A stretch of 12,930 bases of DNA, taken from assembly GCA_937128575.1 (NCBI GenBank), contig CAKZMN010000169.1:1-12930 (forward strand), read 5' to 3'. Of this stretch, positions 6,407 through 12,835 are shown one piece after another. Source of the DNA: an uncultured Alphaproteobacteria bacterium. Lineage in GTDB: Bacteria > Pseudomonadota > Alphaproteobacteria > Micavibrionales > Micavibrionaceae. Made by a program: the position numbers and the translations under genes. The notes under the pieces were generated by a model. The model searched no databases and was not told where the DNA came from. It worked only from the letters and a program-made list of their open reading frames with translations. Numbering within the stretch: position 1 is the stretch's first letter; the number at the start of each line of letters is the position of its first letter.

Positions 6407-7357
6407 ATGAATATTCTGTTTATCACCGCCAGCCGGATCGGCGACGCCGTTTTATCAACGGGCTTGTTAGATTACATAGCGCAGACGCATCCCACTGCCA
6501 AGGTTACAATTGCCTGCAGTCCCTTAACGCAGAGCTTGTTTGCGGGCTATCCCAATCTGGAGCGCGTTATTCCGATGGAAAAGAAGAAGCGGCATAAACA
6601 CTGGATAGATTTATGGAAGGGCGTTGCGGGCGTGCGTTGGGATATGGTTGTGGATCTGCGCAACTCTGCGGTGTCACGTTTAATTCGTTCCAAAACGCGT
6701 CATGTTTATGGACGGCGGGTCGATCGTAATTTGCACAAGGTGCAGCAAAATGCATCGGTGATGAAGCTGAGCAGCGCGCCATCGCCGCAGCTTTGGTTTA
6801 CGGATGAGCAAATGACGCAGGCGCAGAGCTTGATTCCGAAGGGCGGCGCGGTTCTGGGCATAGGGCCAACGGCGAATTGGCTGGCGAAGACATGGCCAGC
6901 GGATCGATTTATTGAAGTTATCAAACAGATGACCGGTAATGAGGGCGCAATGCCCAATGCGCGGGTTGCTGTTTTTGCCGCGCCGGGGGAAGAAGAGGCC
7001 GCGCGGCAAGTGTTGGCCAGCGTTCCCGCAGATCGCCAGATTGATGTGATTGCGAAAACGGATCCGGGGGCGGCGGCCGCGGCGCTATCGCTTTGTGATT
7101 TTTATATTGGTAATGATTCTGGCCTGATGCATTGCGCGGCGGCGGCGGGTACGCCGGTGCTGGGTTTGTTTGGCCCTAGCTATCCGCATTTATATCATCC
7201 ATGGGGCAGCAATGCAGATTACCTAAGCACGCCGGAAAGCTTTGATGAGTTGATTGATTATGAGGGCTATGCACCCGCGAGCGCGCCGTGCCTGATGGAA
7301 TCTCTGAGCGTGGAGATGGTGATGGAGCATCTGCAAAATCGCTTCGACCGCGATTAA
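6407..7357 (+). CDS. Glycosyltransferase family 9 protein (heptosyltransferase-like)
   Basis: Inner-membrane-associated or cytoplasmic GT-B enzyme that transfers a sugar, typically ADP-heptose, to lipopolysaccharide core. Its 316 residues are normal for GT9. The N-terminus MNILFITASRIGDAVLSTGL is the standard first strand and acceptor loop, and the R-x-G-D of SRIGD is characteristic. The C-terminal half has GIGPTANWLAKTWPADRF, where GT9 proteins bind the nucleotide sugar, and YIGNDSGLMHCAAAAGTPV at about 233-251 with LFGPS after it. The exact donor and acceptor cannot be decided, and no other core-sugar gene is in the window. The start is fixed by the conserved MNILFI strand despite the lack of a ribosome binding site. 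It is convergent with the lipoprotein gene, stop codons four bases apart. Confidence 0.92.
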   Translation: MNILFITASRIGDAVLSTGLLDYIAQTHPTAKVTIACSPLTQSLFAGYPNLERVIPMEKKKRHKHWIDLWKGVAGVRWDMVVDLRNSAVSRLIRSKTRHVYGRRVDRNLHKVQQNASVMKLSSAPSPQLWFTDEQMTQAQSLIPKGGAVLGIGPTANWLAKTWPADRFIEVIKQMTGNEGAMPNARVAVFAAPGEEEAARQVLASVPADRQIDVIAKTDPGAAAAALSLCDFYIGNDSGLMHCAAAAGTPVLGLFGPSYPHLYHPWGSNADYLSTPESFDELIDYEGYAPASAPCLMESLSVEMVMEHLQNRFDRD

Positions 7358-7361
7358 AAGC

Positions 7362-7895
7362 TTACTCGTTTAGATTGTCAAAGTTGCCTCTGGGCTTTTT
7401 CTCGACAGGCTGGCCTTTATAGTTTTTGCCGCCAATGCGCGTTTGGTATTCGTAATCAACATGTGACTTCAAATAATTATCGCGTGATTTATGGGCGCGG
7501 TCGAACGGTAGATATTCAACGCGTTCCCAGCCTTTGGTCAACATGCAGCCTTCGAAATCGTGATAGTCGCTGTGTTCTGCCAGCAAGTGCCTGTCATGTT
7601 CAGGCGTGTCCCATTCGGTCAATTTATGATCATCTGGGTTTTTGAAACTGCCGTCTTTTTCTGTTGGTATCGCGTTGCGCAATGATCCTAAGCGCTCAAG
7701 CTCTCTTAGCTCGGTGATGCATCGTGCGATGTCTCTGTTCAAGCTTTGCTGCGCCTTTGGACCCTGTAGCCAAATCGACTCAGAGGCGTTGGCGCGCTGC
7801 CAATATTGTCCGTCTTTTGTTTGGGGCTTTGGTGTGCAAGCGCCGATCATAAGGGCGGCGGAGCAGGCGATAATGGAGTAATGTTTGATGGACAT
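7362..7895 (-). CDS. Predicted lipoprotein of unknown function
   Basis: Protein of 177 residues with a lipoprotein signal: MSIKHYSIIACSAALMIGAC, where IGAC is an acceptable lipobox and Cys20 would be lipidated. The following TPKPQTKDGQ lacks Asp at +2, so outer-membrane sorting is expected if Lol rules apply. The mature part is hydrophilic. A segment RDIARCITELRELERLGSLRNA and a later EGCMLTKGWERVEYLP each contain one cysteine, which could pair in the periplasm. I recall the phrase 'CMLTKGW' type ending from many small bacterial lipoproteins, but cannot assign a family. It lies 66 bases downstream of the YejA-like gene on the same strand and has its own promoter-like site. Confidence 0.82.
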   Translation of the reverse strand: MSIKHYSIIACSAALMIGACTPKPQTKDGQYWQRANASESIWLQGPKAQQSLNRDIARCITELRELERLGSLRNAIPTEKDGSFKNPDDHKLTEWDTPEHDRHLLAEHSDYHDFEGCMLTKGWERVEYLPFDRAHKSRDNYLKSHVDYEYQTRIGGKNYKGQPVEKKPRGNFDNLNE

Positions 7896-7936
7896 GAAAA
7901 TACCAACGCTTGGGATGAAGATTGTAATCTATTCAA

Positions 7937-7965
7937 ATCATAGCAAGACGTTTGGCTTTCCTCAA
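7937..7965 (-). promoter_or_regulatory. Promoter of the lipoprotein gene
   Basis: On the minus strand TTGAGGA (7959-7965) is followed 14 bases later by GCTATGAT (7937-7944), resembling TTGACGS-N10-14-GCTANAWC. The first box overlaps the stop codon of the YejA-like gene. The expected start near 7930 coincides with a short palindrome, AGATTGTAATCT at 7919-7930, which may be a binding site or chance. Confidence 0.4.
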
Positions 7966-9689
7966 TCCTGATTCACGTTTTGCACGTCATCTATCCACCA
8001 GCTTTCAAGCACCATCCCATAAAGGGGCACTTTTTGTGGGCGGTTGATGGGTGGCCAGTAGCTGACGTAATCAACGCCGGAATAATAAAGCGGGATCATG
8101 TAGTGACCATTCAATAGAGCGCGGTCTAGCTTGTGGATTTGGCTAACCAGTTCCTCGCGCGTTTTTGCCTGCGCGATGCTGCCTGCTAGTTCGTCAATTT
8201 CAGGCTCGCATATACCGGGAAAGTTCCAGCGCGCGGGCTGCTCGGCGGCGGCGCATGTCCAATATAGATTTTGTTCTGTGCCCGGCGACAGGCTGTTGCG
8301 CCAGAAATAGATCGTCATGTCGAAATCATATTCATTCAATCGCCCGCGATAGGCGGCGGTGTCCAGCACGCGAATTTTGGGTGTGATGCCCATTTTCTCG
8401 AGAGAGCGTTTGAAATGCAGCGCGATTTTTTCATCTTCTGGCGCGCTGAGTAGGATTGTGAAATCCAGTGGCTCACCATTTTTAACGCGCTTGCCATCAA
8501 CAACTAGCCAGCCCGCTTCCTTTAGCAAAGCATTCGCCTTGCGCTGTTTCATGCGGGGGTTTGTGGCTTCCTTGGTTTTGGCTATGGGCGCGGCGAGTTC
8601 TGAATTGGGGAAATAGCTTTCGATGCGTTTATATTGACCGTGGAACAGGTTTTTATTCGCCCAGTCAAAATCGAATAACAGCTCAAAGGCTTGGCGCACG
8701 CGGATATCGTCGAACGGCGCGCGGCGGGTGTTGAAGATAAAGCCTTGCGCCTTTTCCGGTCTGCCGTGGCTCATATTTTCTTTGATGGCGCGTCCATCAT
8801 TTAGGGCAGGAAAGTCATAGGCGCTGGCCCATTTTCCGGCGTCGAATTCACGGCGCAATGTTACGTCGCCGGATTTGAACGCCTCGAACGCGACGCCGTC
8901 ATCGCGGTAATAATCATATGTAATTTCACCGGCGTTATGATGGCCGACATTGTGGAATAAATCTTTGGCCCAGTAATCTTCCACGCGCTCGTAAGTAATG
9001 CTACGTCCCGCATCCACGGATTTAATTTTATATGGCCCGTTTAATAGGGGGGTGTCCAAAGTGGTGCTGTCGAATGTTTTGTCTGACCAATAGGCCTTGG
9101 ATAGGATGGGCATCATCGCGATGATCATGACAGTTTCTTGATCGAAGCCTTCGCCGAATGCGAAATGCACGGTGCTTGCGTCTCTTTTCTCAACTGTTTT
9201 AACCAGCTTATAAATCTGGCGCATATTGGGGCGGCCTTCGGTCTTTAGCGTTTCGAAGGAGAAGATTACATCGTCAGCCGTGATTGTACTGCCGTCATGA
9301 AAGCGCGCCTTTGGATTAATGTGAACGGTGATCGATGATCGATCTTCGGGCACTTCAACGCGCTCCGCGATTAACGGATACATGGTGAAGGGTTCGTCCC
9401 AGACGCGCGCCATTAGGCGGTCATAAACCAGATTAAGCCCTTGGGCGGCCTTGCCCTTAATTGAATATGGGTTGAGCGTGTCAAAGGTTCCGATAGCCGC
9501 CATTTTAATAGTGCCGCCGGTTGGTGCGTCGGGATTGGCATAGTCCAGATGTTTGGCGGCCGCGTCATATTTAGGCTTGCCATGCATAGCCAGCCCGTAA
9601 TAAGTCTGTTTATCAGGTTCTTGCGCGAAGCCTGAGGCGAGGGGCCATAAAATAAGTAGCGATATGATAGTCAAGAATCTGTAAAGCAT
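7962..9689 (-). CDS. Peptide ABC transporter substrate-binding protein, YejA-like
   Basis: Periplasmic family 5 solute-binding protein of 575 residues, expected to deliver oligopeptides to an ABC permease. YejA itself serves the YejABEF system, which also imports microcin C. The ATG at 9689 gives a Sec signal peptide (FLTIISLLILWPLASGFA, cleavage near residue 22); in-frame extension upstream would run into the divergent gene. After it come HGKPKYDAAAKHLDYANP and GGTIKMAAIGTFDTLNPYSI, the typical start of this subfamily, then YDRLMAR, KARFHDGSTITADDVIFSFE, and the YejA-type RPEKAQGFIFNTRRAPFDD and RVRQAFELLFDFDWANK. No permease or ATPase gene is in the window, so it is an orphan component here. 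No Shine-Dalgarno sequence is visible. Its start codon interlocks with that of the macro-domain gene. Confidence 0.93.
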   Translation of the reverse strand: MLYRFLTIISLLILWPLASGFAQEPDKQTYYGLAMHGKPKYDAAAKHLDYANPDAPTGGTIKMAAIGTFDTLNPYSIKGKAAQGLNLVYDRLMARVWDEPFTMYPLIAERVEVPEDRSSITVHINPKARFHDGSTITADDVIFSFETLKTEGRPNMRQIYKLVKTVEKRDASTVHFAFGEGFDQETVMIIAMMPILSKAYWSDKTFDSTTLDTPLLNGPYKIKSVDAGRSITYERVEDYWAKDLFHNVGHHNAGEITYDYYRDDGVAFEAFKSGDVTLRREFDAGKWASAYDFPALNDGRAIKENMSHGRPEKAQGFIFNTRRAPFDDIRVRQAFELLFDFDWANKNLFHGQYKRIESYFPNSELAAPIAKTKEATNPRMKQRKANALLKEAGWLVVDGKRVKNGEPLDFTILLSAPEDEKIALHFKRSLEKMGITPKIRVLDTAAYRGRLNEYDFDMTIYFWRNSLSPGTEQNLYWTCAAAEQPARWNFPGICEPEIDELAGSIAQAKTREELVSQIHKLDRALLNGHYMIPLYYSGVDYVSYWPPINRPQKVPLYGMVLESWWIDDVQNVNQD

Positions 9690-10251
9690 GGATATAGTGA
9701 TAACAGAGCCGCCGAAGCGATCCAATCCTTATTTGGATAGGATCACGCTTGTTCAGGGCGATGTGACGGATCAAAATACCGATGCGATTGTCACGCTCAT
9801 TCCGCAAAATCTAGAATATCGCGGCAGTATAAACGAGGCCCTGCTTGAGGCATCGGGCGAGCAGTTGGATGAATTTGTGCTGGATAATATATTTAAGCCG
9901 CGCCCGGGTGATATTTACGCCGTGCCTAGTTTTAATCTACGTAGCGCGCATATCTTTTTTAATGTTGTTCCCGTTTGGCGCACCGAATTTGATTTGCAGG
10001 ATAAATTCTTGCTCAATGCGGCGCGTAAAAGTTTGGAGCTGGCCACGCAGATGGGGCTGTCCTCTATCTCTATTCCGCCGATGGGGGCGGGGCGCAAGGC
10101 GTTTCCGAAACCGCGCGCGGCGCGTCAAATTGTGCAGGGCATTATTGATCGCCTGAATGATGATATCGAAGAGGTGCGCATAATATGCAACACGGAAGAT
10201 ATGCTGGATATCTTCCGTGAGCGATTAATTTTAATGGGGTGGGGCGGTTAG
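9688..10251 (+). CDS. Macro-domain protein with divergent ligand-binding loops
   Basis: Protein of 187 residues whose layout is that of a macro domain, the fold that binds or hydrolyses ADP-ribose derivatives. ITLVQGDVTDQNTDAIV at 19-35 matches the usual start (GDIT...DAIVNAAN), SINEALLEASGEQLDEF matches the VDxAIHxAAG helix, GDIYAVPSFNLRSAHIFFNV matches the GEAxxTxG...IIHxV region, and SISIPPMGAGRKAFPKPRAA matches the last nucleotide loop. The asparagine-rich VNAAN is replaced by VTLIPQN and the GGG loop by EYRGS, so catalytic de-ADP-ribosylation as in classic members is doubtful. ADP-ribose binding, another nucleotide ligand or loss of activity are all possible. A TATGAT box at 9663-9668 may be its -10 element. 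It is convergent with adenosine kinase, overlapping by four bases. Confidence 0.82.
   Translation: MDIVITEPPKRSNPYLDRITLVQGDVTDQNTDAIVTLIPQNLEYRGSINEALLEASGEQLDEFVLDNIFKPRPGDIYAVPSFNLRSAHIFFNVVPVWRTEFDLQDKFLLNAARKSLELATQMGLSSISIPPMGAGRKAFPKPRAARQIVQGIIDRLNDDIEEVRIICNTEDMLDIFRERLILMGWGG
9697..9725 (-). promoter_or_regulatory. Candidate leaderless promoter of the YejA-like gene
   Basis: On the minus strand TTGGAT (9720-9725) and TATCAC (9697-9702) are 17 bases apart, each four of six against consensus. Seven bases separate the second box from the ATG at 9689. It lies wholly inside the macro-domain gene. An alternative second box, ACTATATC at 9691-9698, matches the alphaproteobacterial octamer better but would place the start inside the gene. 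Confidence 0.28.
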
Positions 10252-11249
10252 GCCGCTTTGGCTTTTAACTCTGCCAAGCTTACCAATGGACGCGGGCCAA
10301 TGTGGCTGATGACTTCTGCGGCGGCGATTGCGCCCAGCTTGCCACATGTTGCCATGTCCATATCTTCCGTGAAGCCATAAAGGAAACCCGCAGCAAATTG
10401 ATCGCCAGCGCCGGTTGTGTCGATCACTTGATCAACGGCTTCGGCGGCGATTACGAACTCGTCATCACCATTGATGATCACTGCGCCCTTTTCACCGCGC
10501 GTTAGGGCGGCTATTTCAACGTTCTTGCTGACCTTTGCTTTGGCTTCATCGAAGCTGTCCACTTGATAAAGCGATTTAATCTCGTCTTCATTGGCGAACA
10601 AAATGTCGATGTGGTTTTCGACCAAATCCAAGAAATCATCGCGGTGGCGATCAACGCAGAATGGGTCAGATAGGCTTAAGGAAACCCGGTGTCCACACTT
10701 ATGTGCGGTTTCCGCCGCTGTTTTGAAGGCCTGCTTGGCTTGTTCCTTATCGAATAAATATCCTTCTAGATATGTCACCTTTGCATTGGCGATCAGGTCT
10801 TTGTCAACGTCTTCTGCATTAAGCTCGACACTAGCGCCGAGGAATGTGTTCATTGTGCGCTGCGCATCTGGGGTTACCAAAATCATGCAGCGGCCTGTGT
10901 GTGCGCCAATGGCGATGGGCTGCGTGTCAAACTGAAGGCCCTGATTGCGGATATCGTTTTGGAAGACTTTACCGAGCTCGTCACTGGCGACTTTACCAAT
11001 GAAACCGCCCTTGCCACCGAATGATGCGAAACCCGCCATGGTGTTGGCGGCGCTGCCGCCGGATGTTTCTGTGCCGTCACTCATTGCGCTGTATAATTCA
11101 ACCGCGCGCGTTTCATCAATAAGGGTCATTGCGCCCTTTTCCATGCCGTGATTTTTATTTTGATCAGCGATGAATTCTTCGCTTGTTTGTGCGATTACAT
11201 CAACTAGAGCATTTCCAACGGCGACTACGCCAAGTTTCGGTTCAGACAT
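10248..11249 (-). CDS. Adenosine kinase (PfkB family)
   Basis: Cytoplasmic ribokinase-fold enzyme of 333 residues expected to phosphorylate adenosine to AMP using ATP, the salvage step. VVAVGNALVDVIAQ at 8-21 is the N-terminal substrate strand with the conserved Asn and Asp. GGSAANT at 64-70 is the substrate-side glycine motif, and DTTGAGDQFAAGF from 277 holds the anion hole and catalytic base Asp283. The overall sequence, including GAMTLIDE and PRPLVSL at the end, is the type annotated as adenosine kinase in alphaproteobacteria. Sugar or other nucleoside kinases of the same family cannot be fully excluded. AAGGAAG lies ten bases before the ATG. Its start region faces that of the TetR-type gene across 77 bases. 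Confidence 0.9.
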   Translation of the reverse strand: MSEPKLGVVAVGNALVDVIAQTSEEFIADQNKNHGMEKGAMTLIDETRAVELYSAMSDGTETSGGSAANTMAGFASFGGKGGFIGKVASDELGKVFQNDIRNQGLQFDTQPIAIGAHTGRCMILVTPDAQRTMNTFLGASVELNAEDVDKDLIANAKVTYLEGYLFDKEQAKQAFKTAAETAHKCGHRVSLSLSDPFCVDRHRDDFLDLVENHIDILFANEDEIKSLYQVDSFDEAKAKVSKNVEIAALTRGEKGAVIINGDDEFVIAAEAVDQVIDTTGAGDQFAAGFLYGFTEDMDMATCGKLGAIAAAEVISHIGPRPLVSLAELKAKAA

Positions 11250-11259
11250 TTCTTTTGAT

Positions 11260-11266
11260 CTTCCTT
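11260..11266 (-). promoter_or_regulatory. Ribosome binding site of adenosine kinase
   Basis: AAGGAAG on the minus strand ends ten bases before the ATG at 11249. The spacing is slightly long, but it is one of few clear Shine-Dalgarno sequences in this window and supports the chosen start. Confidence 0.55.
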
Positions 11267-11268
11267 GT

Positions 11269-11294
11269 TTGATTTTTGTTCTTGTGGCTATATC
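11269..11294 (+). promoter_or_regulatory. Promoter of the TetR-type regulator
   Basis: TTGATTT (11269-11275), 11 bases, then GCTATATC (11287-11294). The second box is a perfect match to the alphaproteobacterial octamer GCTANAWC and the spacing lies in the 10-14 range. The start would be near 11300, leaving a leader of about 27 bases. Confidence 0.5.
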
Positions 11295-11311
11295 TCTATC
11301 GTATCAATCAA
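11287..11311 (-). promoter_or_regulatory. Candidate promoter of adenosine kinase, sharing its -10 octamer with the opposing promoter
   Basis: On the minus strand TTGATTG (11305-11311) is followed ten bases later by GATATAGC (11287-11294), the complement of the octamer used by the TetR-type gene. The match to GCTANAWC is only partial. If real, the two promoters could not be occupied together. Confidence 0.3.
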
Positions 11312-11326
11312 GAAAAACCAAGAGCC

Positions 11327-11908
11327 ATGGCTGCGAAGAAATCAAAAATTATTGATAAAGACGAAATTGTAGAGCGCGCCCTAGAAATGGCGGCGACGCA
11401 AGGCTGGGCAGAACTTAGCCTGCGCGATATCGCCGAAGGTGCAGATCTTAGTTTGGCGCAGCTGCACGAATTGTTTGAGGATAAGACGGACATACTTGTC
11501 GCGCTGGGGCGGCGCATTGATCGCCGCGTATTAGAGAATATGGGCGATGTTGATCCCGAAATTTCACCGCGTGATCATTTGTTTGATATTTTGATGGAGC
11601 GCTTTGATGTACTGAATGACTACCGCGCGGGGCTGCTTGCGGTTTTGGATTCGTTTAAGTGCGATCCCAAGCAAGCCGTGATTTCGATGCCGCATTTATG
11701 TCGATCCATGACGTGGATGTTAGAGGCGGCGGGCGTTGAAACAACGGGCATTCGCGGCGCGCTGAAGGTTACGGGGATGACGGGCGTTTATTTGAATGTC
11801 TTGCGCGTTTGGCGCGAGGATGAAAGCGCGGATCTGTCCAAGACCATGGCCGCACTGGATAAAGACTTAGGCCGCGCCGAGCGCGTGGTGAACATGTTCG
11901 CTCTATAG
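11327..11908 (+). CDS. TetR-family transcriptional regulator
   Basis: DNA-binding regulator of 193 residues. The N-terminal helix-turn-helix is clear: IVERALEMAATQGWAELSL, then RDIAEGADLSLAQLHELF as helices 2-3, then EDKTDILVALGRR, about residues 14-63. The C-terminal ligand domain (DHLFDILMERFDVLNDYRAG, SMTWMLEAAGV, GALKVTGMTGVYLNVLRVW) is of a type I associate with alphaproteobacterial TetR proteins of unknown ligand; resemblance to the TetR-fold COQ9 family is only structural. The ATG at 11327 is preferred over an upstream TTG because the MAAKKSK start is typical and the upstream part would lie over the promoter. It is divergent from adenosine kinase and convergent with the ribokinase-like gene, the stop codons overlapping in CTATAG. 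Confidence 0.9.
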   Translation: MAAKKSKIIDKDEIVERALEMAATQGWAELSLRDIAEGADLSLAQLHELFEDKTDILVALGRRIDRRVLENMGDVDPEISPRDHLFDILMERFDVLNDYRAGLLAVLDSFKCDPKQAVISMPHLCRSMTWMLEAAGVETTGIRGALKVTGMTGVYLNVLRVWREDESADLSKTMAALDKDLGRAERVVNMFAL

Positions 11909-12835
11909 CTTTACAGCGCTTGCGAGATTACCCGTTTGATCTTCTATATCTTCCTTGGTTGGGAAAATGTTTGATGTGCCGCTTTTTGTGCAGGTCAGGG
12001 AGGCTGCGATGCTGGCCTGTTTCATGGCGTCTGGCAGGGTAAGCCCGCCATAAAGGGCCGCCACAAACGCGCCGCAATATGAATCTTCCGCGCCGGATCT
12101 GTCGACGAGCTCTGCAATGGGCAGGGCCTCAACGCTCCAAATCTCTCCATCTGCGCTACATGCTACCGCGCCTTGTGCGCCTTGGGTTATGATGCAGTTT
12201 AAATTCCCTAAACGGGCGAAGCCTTCTGCCATTTTTTGTACGTCATCGGCGTTGAAATTTAGCTTGCTGGCCAGCGCGCTGGCTTCTTCTCTGTTCACAA
12301 TCAGGTAATCCAGATTATCCAGTGTCTTTTGTTTGATATCCACCGAAGGGGACAAATTCATGATGGTCGTCGCGCCAGCGTTTTTAGCCTTTTCCAGTAA
12401 ATCACCATTGGCGTCTGGTGTGATTTCAGTTTGGATCAGGATGAATACATCATCGCTCAGCACTTCGTCTGGCACTTGATCGGCGCTGGCGCGGGTGTTG
12501 GCGGCGGGGGCGAAATAGACTTGCGGGTTATTCTTGCCATCTTCGATGAAAATCTTCAGCCCCGTGGGCAGATCGTTTTTTGTAACGCCGGATGTCGTAA
12601 CCCCTTCGCGGCGCAAACTGTTGAGCAAGGTCACTGAAAATTCATCGTCGCCGGTTTGCCCGACCAATGTGACATTGCCGCTCGCGCCTGCTCTGGCGGC
12701 AGCTAGCGCTTGGTTGGCGCCCTTTCCACCGGGGTAGGGTTCAACATAGTTGGCGATTGCGACTGTGCCTTGCTGCGCAAATTCTTCAACGCTTAGCGGG
12801 ATTCTGATGTGCATGGAGCCAAAAACGATAATCAT
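11903..12835 (-). CDS. Ribokinase-like PfkB protein with altered key residues
   Basis: Cytoplasmic PfkB-family protein of 310 residues, the length of ribokinase. GGKGANQALAAARAG at 36-50 and the TLVGQTGDDEFS, IIMNLSPS-like and YLIVNREEASAL segments are typical of ribokinase. Two key sites are unusual. The N-terminal substrate motif, GSINAD in E. coli RbsK, reads GSMHIR here, so the ribose-binding Asn and Asp are His9 and Arg11. The anion-hole motif, normally (G/A)AGD, reads DRSGAEDSY, with Glu250 in place of glycine; the catalytic Asp251 is kept. A changed substrate or reduced activity is likely, although an intact frame suggests that the protein is under selection. ATG 12835 is chosen because it begins MIIVFGS, the first strand of the fold; AGG lies just upstream. 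Confidence 0.88.
   Translation of the reverse strand: MIIVFGSMHIRIPLSVEEFAQQGTVAIANYVEPYPGGKGANQALAAARAGASGNVTLVGQTGDDEFSVTLLNSLRREGVTTSGVTKNDLPTGLKIFIEDGKNNPQVYFAPAANTRASADQVPDEVLSDDVFILIQTEITPDANGDLLEKAKNAGATTIMNLSPSVDIKQKTLDNLDYLIVNREEASALASKLNFNADDVQKMAEGFARLGNLNCIITQGAQGAVACSADGEIWSVEALPIAELVDRSGAEDSYCGAFVAALYGGLTLPDAMKQASIAASLTCTKSGTSNIFPTKEDIEDQTGNLASAVKL

Larger units (their letters stand above)
11269..11321. repeat. Imperfect inverted repeat around the divergent promoters (candidate TetR operator)
   Basis: The left arm TTGATTTTTGTTCTTG (11269-11284) resembles the reverse complement of the right arm, which reads TTGGTTTTTCTTG on the minus strand and lies at about 11309-11321. The left arm has three extra bases. 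The arms flank the shared -10 octamer, a plausible place for autoregulation by the adjacent TetR-type protein. It is longer and looser than a standard TetR site. Confidence 0.3.

Noticed and set aside
7919..7930. Palindrome AGATTGTAATCT
   Set aside because: Too short to call as a feature; it is noted only because it coincides with the likely transcription start of the lipoprotein gene.
11276..11326. Longer start of the TetR-type gene at a TTG
   Set aside because: It would translate through the promoter region; ATG 11327 gives a typical regulator N-terminus.
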